Shown here: positions 25,821 to 34,177 of the stretch, in pieces | Position numbering within the stretch: the first letter of the stretch is position 1 | Layout of the letters: each line of letters begins with the position of its first letter | Assembly: GCF_009827655.1 (NCBI RefSeq) | Contig: NZ_WTYV01000008.1 | Span: 1 to 64,000 of the forward strand | Reading direction: 5' to 3' | Length of the DNA: 64,000 nucleotides | From: Alteraurantiacibacter buctensis | GTDB lineage: Bacteria > Pseudomonadota > Alphaproteobacteria > Sphingomonadales > Sphingomonadaceae | The notes under the pieces: model-generated | Told to the model about the DNA's origin: nothing | Database searches by the model: none | Seen by the model: the letters and a program-made list of their open reading frames with translations, nothing else | Program-made: the position numbers and the translations under genes

Positions 25821-25903
25821 ACCACCCGCCCCACCTACCCCGCTCGGCCGCCATAGCCTGATGGGATCATTGGTGGCCGGGTGGGGTAGGTAGGGCGGGT
25901 GGT
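25821..25903. repeat. Long hairpin repeat with conserved apex, copy 1
   Basis: Two 33-nt arms (25821-25853 and 25871-25903) pair almost throughout. They enclose a 17-nt apex, TAGCCTGATGGGATCAT, itself able to form a TGAT-GGG-ATCA mini-hairpin. The 3' arm is G-rich with several GGG runs. An identical apex and inner stem occurs at 34082-34166 with a different outer stem. It lies between convergent phyR and the MATE gene, so it may also act as a terminator. Confidence 0.8.
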
Positions 25904-25922
25904 CTGAGCCCGCAAAAATTGC

Positions 25923-27251
25923 TTACCGCCTGGCTGGCGGCCCCTTCAGCGCCAGCCAGGCCACCAGCACCGCCGCGCTGCCGCCCGCGATATTGGCGAC
26001 AAGTTCCGCGAAATAGACGCCCTTCGCGTCCCACAATGGCTGCGTCAGGATGGCGAACGGCACCATCACCAGCAGGCTGCGGGTGATCGACAGGGCCATG
26101 GCCGTGCCTGCCCGGTCAACCGCGTTCATCGCCCCGTTGGCCACGATGAACAGGCCGAACATGGCATAGCCCCAGACGCCGATCGACAGGTATTCGCGCG
26201 CGGCGGCGATGGTCGCCGCATCTTCGCTGAAGGCCCCGGCAAGCCAGCCGCGCAGGGCATAAAGCACCAGCCCCGCCAGCAGGCCATAGCCCAGGCAGAA
26301 CAGCCCCGCCTGCCACAGCGCCTGCCGCGCCCGGTCGTGCTGGCCTGCACCCCAGTTCTGCCCCACGATGGCACCGATCGATCCGGAAAGGCCCAGCAGC
26401 GGCACCACGGCGGCCAGTTGCAGGCGGCCGCCCACGCCAAAGCCGGCCACCGCCGCCGCGCCCTCGCTGGCAAGGCAGCCCGTCAGCAGCGCCAGACCCA
26501 CGGGGTTGATCGAGTTGGTGAAGGCAGCGGGCAGGGCCACCCGCAGCACCTGGCGCAAAGGCTCGCGCAGGTTGCCGCGCCGCAACAGGGCCAGCCGCAA
26601 CGGAACCTCGCCGCGCCGCACCAGCCACAGGCCCGTCCCTGCGCCCATCAGCCAGCCGGCGATAGTGGCAAGGGCCGCCCCCGGCACACCCAGCAGCGGA
26701 ACCAGCAGGGGCGTTAGCACCAGGTTGGCCCCGGCGAACACCAGCGAAACCACCGTGCTGGACTTGGCCGCACCTTGCGCGCGCAGCACGCCGTTGAGGC
26801 CGGAAATGGTCAGCAGCAGCGGAAAGCCCAGGGCATAGGGTAGCATGTAATTGGCCACGTGCCCGGCCACCGCGCCGCGTGCGCCCATCGCGGCGAACAG
26901 CGCGTCCTGGCCCAGCAGCAGCGCCACGGCCACGGCAAGGCCCGTTGCCAGGCCCAGCGCCACGCCAAGGGCGGCGCAGCGGCTGGCGCGTTCCTCGTCA
27001 CCCGCGCCGATGGCCCGGGCGACGACCGAACTGGTGCCCACCATCACGCCCACACCCACGCTGCCCAGCGCCGTGGTGACGGGGAAGACGAAGCTCATCG
27101 CTGCCAGTTGCCCGGCGCCGAGCTGGCCGATGAAATAGGCATCGACGAGGCCGATCGACATGATCGCCGCCACCCCGACAATCATCGGCGTGGTCTGGTG
27201 CAGCAGGTGGCCGGCGACAGAGCCGCGCGTCAGCCGCGCCTTCTCGCTCAT
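25923..27251 (-). CDS. MATE family efflux transporter
   Basis: A 12-helix multidrug/toxin exporter of 442 residues using Na+ or H+ exchange. Family features: an N-terminal LHQTTPMIVGVAAIMSIGLV with the DAYFIGQLGAGQLAAMSF segment, then GTSSVVARAIGAGDEERA; a second repeat starts near LRQVLRVALPAAFTNSINPV. The frame is open upstream of the ATG at 27251 but reads through the gap to the alcohol dehydrogenase, so the ATG is preferred. It is the last gene of the catabolic run, 23 nt from the dehydrogenase, and may export substrate or intermediates. Confidence 0.88.
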   Translation of the reverse strand: MSEKARLTRGSVAGHLLHQTTPMIVGVAAIMSIGLVDAYFIGQLGAGQLAAMSFVFPVTTALGSVGVGVMVGTSSVVARAIGAGDEERASRCAALGVALGLATGLAVAVALLLGQDALFAAMGARGAVAGHVANYMLPYALGFPLLLTISGLNGVLRAQGAAKSSTVVSLVFAGANLVLTPLLVPLLGVPGAALATIAGWLMGAGTGLWLVRRGEVPLRLALLRRGNLREPLRQVLRVALPAAFTNSINPVGLALLTGCLASEGAAAVAGFGVGGRLQLAAVVPLLGLSGSIGAIVGQNWGAGQHDRARQALWQAGLFCLGYGLLAGLVLYALRGWLAGAFSEDAATIAAAREYLSIGVWGYAMFGLFIVANGAMNAVDRAGTAMALSITRSLLVMVPFAILTQPLWDAKGVYFAELVANIAGGSAAVLVAWLALKGPPARR

Positions 27252-27274
27252 GTAAGGTGATCCATATGCTGCCC

Positions 27275-28279
27275 CTATAGCGGGGCGATCATCACCTTGC
27301 ACTCTTCGGTGCGTTTCTTCAGCGCCTCGTATACGGTTGGCACGTCGGCGAGGGGGATAGTGCCGGTCACCATCAGCCGCGGGGCTAACGCCCCCTGTTC
27401 CAGCGCGGCGAGCGCGGCCTCGTATTCCTGCACGGTGAAGAAGGCGGAGGTGACAAGCCGCACTTCCTTGCTCAGCATGGCGAAGGAGTTGAAGGTATCG
27501 GGTCGGGTGCACAGCCCCAGCAGCAGGATCGTGCCGCGCGGGCGCACCTGGTCCACACCTTGCGCGATCAGGCCGGGCAGGCCCACGCATTCGAAAACAA
27601 TGTCTGCTTTCCCGCCCAGTGCCCGTTCGGCGCTGCCCACTGGGTCCGCCGGGTCCACCACGAAGGCATCGGCCCCCATGTCCAGCGCGCGCCCTTCCTG
27701 GAAGCGGGCGATATCCTGCACCACCACACGGGCCGCGCCCAGCCGCCGCGCCCAGAAGGCCACGGCCAGGCCGATGGGGCCGGCACCCAGCACCAGCACC
27801 CTGTCACCCGTCTTCATGCCGGACAGGTTGATGCCGTGAAGAGCCACTGCCAGCGGCTCGATCAGCGCGCCATCGGCAAGGGTGAGGCCGGACGGCAGGG
27901 TGACGCACTGGTTGGGGCGGGTCACGGCATATTCGGCATAGCCGCCGCCCTGCAGGCCGAAGCCCGAACACCACTGCACCTCGCCCTTGCGGCAATGCTC
28001 GCAATGGCCGCAGGATTTGAGCGGGATGACGCTGACGAGATCGCCCACCTTGCGCTCGGTCACGCCCTTGCCCAGCGCCACCACCTCACCGGCGAATTCG
28101 TGGCCCAGCACGTCGCCATGCTGGCAGCCATAGGCGGCATCCTCGGTCATGTGCAGGTCGCTGCCGCAGATGCCGCAGCGGCCCACCTTGACCACCAGCT
28201 CGCCCTCTGCCGGGGCGGGATCGGCAATGTCCTCGAACTTGAGCGGGGTGTGCAGGCCCTGGAAGGTGACGGCTTTCAT
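27275..28279 (-). CDS. Zinc-dependent medium-chain alcohol dehydrogenase
   Basis: A 334-residue NAD(P)-dependent dehydrogenase. The catalytic zinc ligands are in RCGICGSDLHM and LGHEFAGEV. The structural zinc cysteines are in CGHCEHCRKGEVQWC. The Rossmann motif is VLVLGAGPIGLAVAFWARR. It resembles sorbitol/threonine-type dehydrogenases, but the substrate cannot be assigned. Start ATG at 28279. It is 13 nt from the metallo-hydrolase and belongs to the same minus-strand run. Confidence 0.88.
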   Translation of the reverse strand: MKAVTFQGLHTPLKFEDIADPAPAEGELVVKVGRCGICGSDLHMTEDAAYGCQHGDVLGHEFAGEVVALGKGVTERKVGDLVSVIPLKSCGHCEHCRKGEVQWCSGFGLQGGGYAEYAVTRPNQCVTLPSGLTLADGALIEPLAVALHGINLSGMKTGDRVLVLGAGPIGLAVAFWARRLGAARVVVQDIARFQEGRALDMGADAFVVDPADPVGSAERALGGKADIVFECVGLPGLIAQGVDQVRPRGTILLLGLCTRPDTFNSFAMLSKEVRLVTSAFFTVQEYEAALAALEQGALAPRLMVTGTIPLADVPTVYEALKKRTEECKVMIAPL

Positions 28280-28292
28280 GTCGACAGGCTTT

Positions 28293-29180
28293 CTACTCGG
28301 TCCACACCGGCTGTTCGCCCATGGCCACTTCGGAACTGTTCTTGAGGATGAAATCGCCCAGCACATCGATCGTGGTGGGGAAGCGGGCGGTGATGCGGGC
28401 GCGCAGGTCTGCGGCATTGCTGCTGGCGGGGACAAGCTGCTGCCAGGCGGCGAGATAGTCCGCGGTGAAGGCCAGGCCGCTGGCATCGTTGGGCAGGCCG
28501 GGGCGCGCGTGGCCGGCCACCACGATGGCCGGATCGAGCGCCTGCAACCGGCGCACCGATTCCGCCCAGGCGCTGACGTTGGCTGCCTGGTGCTCACCCA
28601 GCCACAGGTGGACTTCGTTGAACACCAGGTCGCCCGCGATCAGTGCGCGGATCGCAGGGGCCCAGAGCACGGTGGAGTGGACATGATCGCCCTGCATCGG
28701 TCCGATCACCTGCAATTCCTGCCCTTCCAGCATGATGCTATCGCCGGTCAGCGCGTGCGGTGCGCCGGGATAGGCGGGGCCATTGGCGGCAAGGGCCGGG
28801 CTCCAGCGCGCCACCTTGAACGGCAGGCTGCGCCAGATGTCTTGCACCACCGTGGGGTGGGCCACGATCTCCGCGCCCGGAAAGGCCTCCTGCAGCACGT
28901 CCATGCTGAAGAAGTGATCGGGGTGGTCGTGGGTGACGAACACGTGGGTCAGCCGCTTGCCGCTGTCCAGCACCATCGCTGCCACGCGGTGGGCATCGGC
29001 TTTGGTGAACGGCGGATCGACCAGCACGGCATCCCGCTCGCCCATGATCAGCGCGGCGTTGGAATGGAGCGATCCGGCGCTGGTCCGCAGCACTTCCACC
29101 GTCAGCGGCGGGGCCGCCTCCTGCGCCAGTGCGGGCAGGGGCAGCAGGGCCAGCGCCGCAGCCAGAACCGAGCGCAGCAT
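28293..29180 (-). CDS. Secreted MBL-fold metallo-hydrolase
   Basis: A 295-residue exported protein: signal peptide [20 protein letters not shown], then an MBL fold with THDHPDHFF as the metal motif, followed by the Asp of AGDLVFNEVH and His of VAGHARPG. It belongs to the quinoprotein-relay/SoxH-like group of periplasmic MBL proteins. The ATG at 29180 overlaps the stop of the upstream dehydrogenase by one base (TGATG), indicating translational coupling. Its periplasmic location sets it apart from the cytoplasmic enzymes of the cluster. Confidence 0.83.
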   Translation of the reverse strand: MLRSVLAAALALLPLPALAQEAAPPLTVEVLRTSAGSLHSNAALIMGERDAVLVDPPFTKADAHRVAAMVLDSGKRLTHVFVTHDHPDHFFSMDVLQEAFPGAEIVAHPTVVQDIWRSLPFKVARWSPALAANGPAYPGAPHALTGDSIMLEGQELQVIGPMQGDHVHSTVLWAPAIRALIAGDLVFNEVHLWLGEHQAANVSAWAESVRRLQALDPAIVVAGHARPGLPNDASGLAFTADYLAAWQQLVPASSNAADLRARITARFPTTIDVLGDFILKNSSEVAMGEQPVWTE

Positions 29181-30298
29181 CACTCCGCCCCGATCCGCAG
29201 CACCGGCTTGACCACGTGGCCCGCCTCGCTGGCCTCGATCGCCTCGTTGATCTCGCTGAACTCGAAGTGGCCGATCAGCTTGTCGAACGGGAAGTTCCCC
29301 GCCAGGTGGTGGTCCAGCAATTCCACCAGGAAGCGCTCGCCATCGCTGTTGCCGCCCAGGATGCCCATGACGGTGCGCCCGCCGCCCATGAAGGCGGCTT
29401 CGTTGAAGGTCAGGTTGTCTGCCGGGTCGCTGGCGCCCACGATGCCGCAGATGCCCTTGGGGGCCAGCAGGCCCCAGGCATCCTCGATCACCTTGGCGAT
29501 GCCGGTGGTATCGAAGGCATAGCCCAGGCCCTGCGGCACCAGTGCCTTGATCTGGCCGACCGCGTCATCCTTCGCGTTGAAGGCGTGGGTGGCGCCCAGT
29601 TCCTTCGCCAGGGCCAGCCGCTGGTCGTTCACGTCCACCGCGATGATCGGGTTGGCCCCGGCGATCCTGGCCGCCATGATTGCCGCCATGCCCACGGTGC
29701 CCGCACCGAATACGGCGATGGGCAGGTCGGCGCGCACTTCCATCGCGTTCAGCACCGCGCCCGCGCCGGTCATCAGGCCGCAGCCGATGGGGGCGATCAT
29801 GTCCAGCGGGATGTGGTTGAACCGTTCGGGCAGCACCACGGTGTTGCGCTGGTGGGTAATGGCCATGGTGGCCCAGGCCGACTGGCCGAAGAAGTTGGCC
29901 GCCATCGGCGCGCCGTCGTGGGTCATCGTGGGTGAACCGTCGGCTCGCCGCCCGCTCCAGTTATGCGGGAAGAAGTTATAGCAATAGGTGGGGGCATCCA
30001 CATCGCAACTGGGGCAGTGGCCGCAGGAATTGAAGCTCATCACCACCCTGTCACCGGGCTTCGCATTGCTCACCGCGCTGCCCACGGCTTCCACGATGCC
30101 AGCGCCTTCGTGGCCCAGCACCACCGGTAGCGGCACAGGCAACTGCTCGTCGCGCACGGCCAGGTCGGTGTGGCAGATGCCGCAGGCGACCACGCGCACC
30201 AGGATCTCGTCCGGCGCAAGGTCGGCCAGTTCGACCGGCTCGATGGTGAAGGGATGGTCGTGCCCGCGGCAAATGGCGGCCTTGGCAGCGGTGGTCAT
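29180..30298 (-). CDS. Zinc alcohol dehydrogenase, benzyl-alcohol-dehydrogenase-like
   Basis: A 372-residue NAD-dependent dehydrogenase of the group containing XylB and AdhI-type enzymes. Catalytic zinc ligands lie in [10 protein letters not shown] and LGHEGAGIV; structural zinc cysteines lie in [15 protein letters not shown]; the cofactor motif is [16 protein letters not shown]. The ATG at 30298 has GGGAGAGACC just upstream. Together with the SDR it could oxidise an aryl alcohol to an aldehyde or ketone. It starts a sub-operon (dehydrogenase, MBL, dehydrogenase, MATE) behind an AT-rich palindrome. Confidence 0.87.
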   Translation of the reverse strand: MTTAAKAAICRGHDHPFTIEPVELADLAPDEILVRVVACGICHTDLAVRDEQLPVPLPVVLGHEGAGIVEAVGSAVSNAKPGDRVVMSFNSCGHCPSCDVDAPTYCYNFFPHNWSGRRADGSPTMTHDGAPMAANFFGQSAWATMAITHQRNTVVLPERFNHIPLDMIAPIGCGLMTGAGAVLNAMEVRADLPIAVFGAGTVGMAAIMAARIAGANPIIAVDVNDQRLALAKELGATHAFNAKDDAVGQIKALVPQGLGYAFDTTGIAKVIEDAWGLLAPKGICGIVGASDPADNLTFNEAAFMGGGRTVMGILGGNSDGERFLVELLDHHLAGNFPFDKLIGHFEFSEINEAIEASEAGHVVKPVLRIGAE

Positions 30299-30311
30299 GG
30301 TCTCTCCCAAT

Positions 30312-30328
30312 TTTTACAATTTGCAAAA
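30312..30328. promoter_or_regulatory. AT-rich operator-like palindrome before the alcohol dehydrogenase
   Basis: TTTTACAATTTGCAAAA forms a near-perfect inverted repeat (7 of 8 positions) centred at 30320, 14 nt before the start codon at 30298 (read on the minus strand). The AT richness stands out in the 45-nt gap between two genes. A regulator binding site is the likeliest reading; the regulator is not identified. Confidence 0.4.
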
Positions 30329-30343
30329 CATATCAGATGGCGA

Positions 30344-31198
30344 TCAGGCGTTCAACGGCTTGACCGGCCCCAGTTGCATGCCCCCGTCGATCATCACGTG
30401 GGCCCCGGTCATATAGCTGCCCGCGTCACTGGCCAGCAGCAGGGCCAGCGGCTTGACCTGGTAAGTTTCGGCCATGCGCCCCACCGGCACAAGCTGGTCC
30501 CAGGCGGCCTTGGCGGCGGGGTTCTTCTTCACCCAGCCATCGCCGATGTTGGTCACGAAGGGGCCGGGCGCGATGGCGTTCACGCGGATGCCGTAGGCGG
30601 CCAGTTCATAGGCGGCGTGGCGCATGAAGTGCTTCACGCCCGCCTTGGCCGCCATGTAGGGTACGCCCACGATCGCCTCGTTCACCTCGGCCGCATTGCT
30701 GCTGGTGATGACGATGGATCCGCCCCTACGACCATTGGGCCGGTGCTTGTTGGCCTTCATCACCCGCGCCGCCTCGCGCACGGTGTGGAACACGCCGTTG
30801 AGGTTGATGCCGATGCTCTTGTACCAGCGGTCAGGGTCGTAAACGTCGATCTGGCCTTCGGGGTTGCGCGTGCCTTCCGGGGTCCAGAAGCCGTTGCCAA
30901 CGTCCAGCCCGGCATTGGCAAAGGCCACGTCGCACCCGCCATAGGCGGCCACGTGGTGATCGAAGGCGCGGGCCACTTCGTCCAGCTTCGATACGTCGCA
31001 GCTATCCCACCGCGCCTCGTATCCCTGGTCCACCAGCCGCGCGCATTCGCGCGCCGCCCCTTCGGCATCGATGTCGGTCAGGGTCACTTTCGCCCCGGCT
31101 TCGGCCAGCACTTCGGCATAGGCCAGGCCCAGGCCGCTGGCCGCCCCGGTTACCAGGCCGCTGCGGCCGGTCAGGTCAAACTGGTCGAGGGTCTTCAC
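30344..31198 (-). CDS. Short-chain dehydrogenase/reductase
   Basis: A 284-residue classical SDR using NAD(P). The cofactor motif TGAASGLG is at 17-24, Asp 44 in LTDID favours NAD, AFANAG is the NAG motif, and [20 protein letters not shown] has the catalytic Ser-Tyr-Lys. The C-terminal [15 protein letters not shown] is typical. The GTG start at 31198 overlaps the stop of the Rieske gene by 4 nt (GTGA), so the two enzymes are probably made together. Likely oxidises a hydroxyl group on the Rieske product or on the growth substrate. Confidence 0.9.
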   Translation of the reverse strand: MKTLDQFDLTGRSGLVTGAASGLGLAYAEVLAEAGAKVTLTDIDAEGAARECARLVDQGYEARWDSCDVSKLDEVARAFDHHVAAYGGCDVAFANAGLDVGNGFWTPEGTRNPEGQIDVYDPDRWYKSIGINLNGVFHTVREAARVMKANKHRPNGRRGGSIVITSSNAAEVNEAIVGVPYMAAKAGVKHFMRHAAYELAAYGIRVNAIAPGPFVTNIGDGWVKKNPAAKAAWDQLVPVGRMAETYQVKPLALLLASDAGSYMTGAHVMIDGGMQLGPVKPLNA

Positions 31199-32271
31199 GC
31201 TTGTTCCATCTCCGCTTTCAGCAGCCGCTTGTTCACGGCTTCGTATTTCAGCACCGCCTGGTCCATCGCCAGCGGCATGATGCCGGTGTGGGTCGCCTGC
31301 AGGGTGCGCCACTGTGCCTCGATCATCGCCTTGTCCTCAAGGAAGGCGCGCAGACCCAGGTCGGCGAAAAAGTCCTGCCGGTCCGCATTTGCCGAGCGGG
31401 GGCCGAAAGCGAAAAAATAGCAGGTGGTATCCGCCGTCAGCGGGGTGACGGCCTGGCAGGTAAAGGTGTCGAACAGCGATTGCCCCGGGCACCGCGCCGG
31501 GTTGGCGGGGTCCATTGATCCGGGGGCATAGCGTTCGGTGGTCTGGATGAAGGTGCCGGGTACGGTGAATTCATAGCGGCTCCACACATCGGCACCGTCG
31601 GCCACGCTGCCGCCGGCGGGATTGGGTGGCATCCCCCCCATCGCCCGCTCCACCGCGATGCCGTTGGGCAGCGTGGTGGTGGTCATCCTGGCTGCCAGCC
31701 AGCCCGTGGCCGATGCATCGCTGCCACCGGCGAAGGTGTCCTTGTGGACATAGGCGATGTGCGACAGGTCCAGCAGGTTGTCGTGGATCAGCCGGGCGGG
31801 GGCAACATAGTCCAGCCGCCCGGGCGTCATTGCCCAGTCTGGGTGGCGATAGCCCACGAAATCGACGACCCGGTCCGGGTCGGCCAGCGCGGCATCGCCC
31901 AGCCACACCCAGATCGCCGCGTGGCGCTCCACCACCGGGAAAGTGCGGACTTTCAGCGCGGGGGGGATGGTATCCTGCCCCGGCACTTCCACCGCGCGGC
32001 CATCGGCGGCAAAGCGCACGCCGTGGTACCAGCAGCGGACCCCGCCCTGTTCGCACTTGCCCCTGGATAGCGGCGCGGCGCGGTGCGGGCAGCGGTCTTC
32101 CATGGCGAAGACCGCGCCCGCATCATCACGCGCCAGCACCAGCGGCTGGCCCAGCACGGTGATGGCCACCACTTCGCCTGCGGGAACGTCCCTGTCCCAG
32201 CCGGCCATGTACCAGGCGTTGCGGGGGTGCTGCCCGCCTGCCGCGTCGATGAAGGCTCCGCCCGCCTGCAT
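31195..32271 (-). CDS. Rieske non-heme iron oxygenase, VanA-like
   Basis: A 358-residue terminal oxygenase of the vanillate O-demethylase/phthalate-dioxygenase-like group. The Rieske [2Fe-2S] ligands are in CPHRAAPL and CWYHGVRF. The mononuclear iron site is in HDNLLDLSHIAYVH, with the bridging Asp and two His. Such single-component-type oxygenases need a separate reductase/ferredoxin; none of the VanB type is found nearby. The gene follows the three cupins with only 7 nt spacing. O-demethylation or ring hydroxylation are both possible. Confidence 0.9.
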   Translation of the reverse strand: MQAGGAFIDAAGGQHPRNAWYMAGWDRDVPAGEVVAITVLGQPLVLARDDAGAVFAMEDRCPHRAAPLSRGKCEQGGVRCWYHGVRFAADGRAVEVPGQDTIPPALKVRTFPVVERHAAIWVWLGDAALADPDRVVDFVGYRHPDWAMTPGRLDYVAPARLIHDNLLDLSHIAYVHKDTFAGGSDASATGWLAARMTTTTLPNGIAVERAMGGMPPNPAGGSVADGADVWSRYEFTVPGTFIQTTERYAPGSMDPANPARCPGQSLFDTFTCQAVTPLTADTTCYFFAFGPRSANADRQDFFADLGLRAFLEDKAMIEAQWRTLQATHTGIMPLAMDQAVLKYEAVNKRLLKAEMEQA

Positions 32272-32278
32272 CGCCAGC

Positions 32279-32836
32279 TTACAAGTAAAGCTGGCGGTTG
32301 ATCGGCAGGTTGTTCTCGCGGCAATAGGTCTCGTAGTGGTTCATAAACCACCATACGTCGAGCGTTTCGACGAACTGGCCCTGGTCGTCGTAGAACTCGT
32401 TGGCGCCCTGCATCCAGAAGAACGCCTTCATCCCGCCCGGCTCATCCGTCACCAGCGTATGCGCATGGCCGGGGAATTCGGTGATGAAATCGCCGGGGCC
32501 GGCCACCCAGTCATATTCCAGGTAGCGGAAGGTGCCTTCCAGCCCGATGGCCCACACCATGCCGCGGTGCTTGTGGGTGCCGATCACGCCGGGCGACTTG
32601 ATCCACAGCACGTTGGCATAGACGTTGTTGCGCACGTCGAAGGCCAGGTGGCGGATGGCGGCGTTATCGCCGAAGGGAACCCACGGGCTCTCCTCCTCGG
32701 ACTGGCCGACATAGGTGCCCGAGATGCAATACTGGTCCAGCATCGCCTTGTGCGCTTCTGGCACGTTGACGATCTTGTAGGCGCCGCTGGGCGGGGCCTT
32801 GATGCCCCCGAGAGAGGGCTTTTCCTGGGTGGCCAT
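32279..32836 (-). CDS. 2,4'-dihydroxyacetophenone dioxygenase-family cupin, copy 3 of 3 in the operon
   Basis: A 185-residue single-domain cupin. The metal ligand set of the family is complete: THKH (His 88, His 90), YLEYDW (Glu 107) and GHAHTL (His 126). Enzymes of this family cleave the carbon-carbon bond next to a ketone in dihydroxyacetophenone with O2. It is a clear paralogue of the two preceding genes: it shares VPFGDNAAIRHLAFDVR and KSPGVIGTH with the middle copy, but has its own C-terminus (NRQLYL). It ends 7 nt before the Rieske gene. Confidence 0.85.
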   Translation of the reverse strand: MATQEKPSLGGIKAPPSGAYKIVNVPEAHKAMLDQYCISGTYVGQSEEESPWVPFGDNAAIRHLAFDVRNNVYANVLWIKSPGVIGTHKHRGMVWAIGLEGTFRYLEYDWVAGPGDFITEFPGHAHTLVTDEPGGMKAFFWMQGANEFYDDQGQFVETLDVWWFMNHYETYCRENNLPINRQLYL

Positions 32837-32849
32837 GGTGCCGCCTTCC

Positions 32850-33386
32850 TTACAGATACAGCTTCGGGTTGATCTTCATTTGGTGATCGCGGCAGTGCGT
32901 TTCATAGTGGTTGATCATCCAGAATACGTCCACCGTCTCCACCAGGTTGGCATCGCCGTCGTAGAAGTCGATCGGGCCTTCCATCCAGCCGAACAGCTTG
33001 CAGCCTTCCGGATGTTCGGTGACCAGGGTGTGGCTTTCGCCCGGCACTTCCAGGATCAGGCCTCCGGGGCTGGCGACCCAGTCGTATTCCAGATAGCGGA
33101 CGCTGCCTTCCAGGCAGACCATGGTGATGGTGCCGCGGTGGAAGTGGGTGCCGATCACGCCCGGGCTCTTCACCCACAGGATGTTGGAATACAGGTTGCG
33201 GCGCACGTCGAAGGCCAGGTGCTTGATCGCGGCATTGGGGCCGAAGGGCACCCACGGGCTGTCCACGTCGGTCTGCGCGTCAATATAGCGGCCGGCGGGC
33301 GAGCAGCGCTCGACGATCTCCTTGTAGGGATACTTGATATCGACGATTTCCGCCTTGTCGCTGGGCGGTGCGGTCATGGTGGCCAT
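32850..33386 (-). CDS. 2,4'-dihydroxyacetophenone dioxygenase-family cupin, copy 2 of 3
   Basis: A 178-residue cupin closely related to the gene downstream: VPFGPNAAIKHLAFDVRRN, KSPGVIGTHFHRG and a KINPKLYL C-terminus. The metal ligands are His 81, His 83, Glu 100 (RYLEYDW) and His 119 (GESHTL). The gene lies 13 nt upstream of copy 3 and 20 nt downstream of copy 1. The two near-identical scaffolds suggest either a hetero-oligomer or two enzymes for related substrates; the sequence alone does not decide. Confidence 0.85.
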   Translation of the reverse strand: MATMTAPPSDKAEIVDIKYPYKEIVERCSPAGRYIDAQTDVDSPWVPFGPNAAIKHLAFDVRRNLYSNILWVKSPGVIGTHFHRGTITMVCLEGSVRYLEYDWVASPGGLILEVPGESHTLVTEHPEGCKLFGWMEGPIDFYDGDANLVETVDVFWMINHYETHCRDHQMKINPKLYL

Positions 33387-33406
33387 TGGTTCTCTCCCTT
33401 GGGGTG

Positions 33407-33940
33407 TCAGCGGATCAGCGTGTCGACATAGGCTGCGCCGATGCCGACCTTGTCGTAATGATCACGGGCCATCTTCATATAGTCGAACACGTCGAAGTGG
33501 CCGACCGAATTGCCCTGTTCGTCCAGCCACATTAGCGGGCCGGAGACGACGAAAAATACCTTCATCGGGTCAGGGTGTTCATAGCTGACCAGGGTGTGGC
33601 TTTCGCCGGGTGTCTCGAAGATGAAATCGCCCGCCGTGGCGGTCCAGTCGTGTTCCAGATAGGCCCACTTGCCGCTGATCGTGTAGGCCCAGATCGGCTT
33701 GGGGTGATAGTGCCGGTTCACGATGCAGGGCTTCTTGGCCATCAGCACATCTGCCCACATGTTGAGGGAAGGGCTGATCCACACCGGCTTGGAATAGACA
33801 TCTTCCACGATCGGCACCCAGTAGCGCTCGTCGCCCTCGGCGATCTTGGCCATGTAGACTTCGGGCTTGGCACCGGGGCGGAACACGCCGGGCACGGGCG
33901 GGGTGCCGGCCCAGGGTTCGGTGGTGGGGGCTTCGGGCAT
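33407..33940 (-). CDS. 2,4'-dihydroxyacetophenone dioxygenase-family cupin, copy 1 of 3
   Basis: A 177-residue cupin, the length of the characterised 2,4'-dihydroxyacetophenone dioxygenase. Metal ligands: RHYHPK (His 77, His 79), YLEHDW (Glu 96) and GESHTL (His 114). It is the most divergent of the three copies (VPIVEDVYSKPVWISPSLNM instead of the AAIKHLAFDVR block). The ATG at 33940 has a GAGAGGAG ribosome-binding site; the longer frame is rejected. As first gene of the run it lies downstream of the hairpin repeat and the AraC gene. Confidence 0.85.
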   Translation of the reverse strand: MPEAPTTEPWAGTPPVPGVFRPGAKPEVYMAKIAEGDERYWVPIVEDVYSKPVWISPSLNMWADVLMAKKPCIVNRHYHPKPIWAYTISGKWAYLEHDWTATAGDFIFETPGESHTLVSYEHPDPMKVFFVVSGPLMWLDEQGNSVGHFDVFDYMKMARDHYDKVGIGAAYVDTLIR

Positions 33941-34081
33941 TGCTGGCTCCTCTCGACCGGAGCCGGGGCTCGTTGCTGGCCGCCGGTCTCCCAAGGTCCC
34001 GATCCTAACGAACGAGAGGGTGCCGCGCTAGGACTCTCGCGAACGCGCATTGGGACGGGGACGCATGATGAACTGTTGGGT

Positions 34082-34166
34082 AGACCTCCCGCCCCGCCTC
34101 CCCGCCCGGCCACCATAGCCTGATGGGATCATTGGTGGCCTGGTGGGGAGGCGGGGCGGGCGGTCT
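34082..34166. repeat. Long hairpin repeat with conserved apex, copy 2
   Basis: Two 34-nt arms (34082-34115 and 34133-34166) surround the same 17-nt apex, TAGCCTGATGGGATCAT, as copy 1. The inner stem GGCCACCA/TGGTGGCC is shared; the outer stem has a different sequence but still pairs. The 3' arm is again G-rich. It lies just after the 3' end of the AraC gene and 140 nt upstream of the cupin operon start, so it may terminate the AraC transcript. Confidence 0.8.
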
Positions 34167-34177
34167 GCAGCGCCAGC

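Noticed and set aside
23128-25854. 908-codon minus-strand frame across the YghO-like, receiver and phyR genes
   Set aside because: It is a shadow of three real plus-strand genes; the product is His/Arg/Gly-rich with no recognisable domain.
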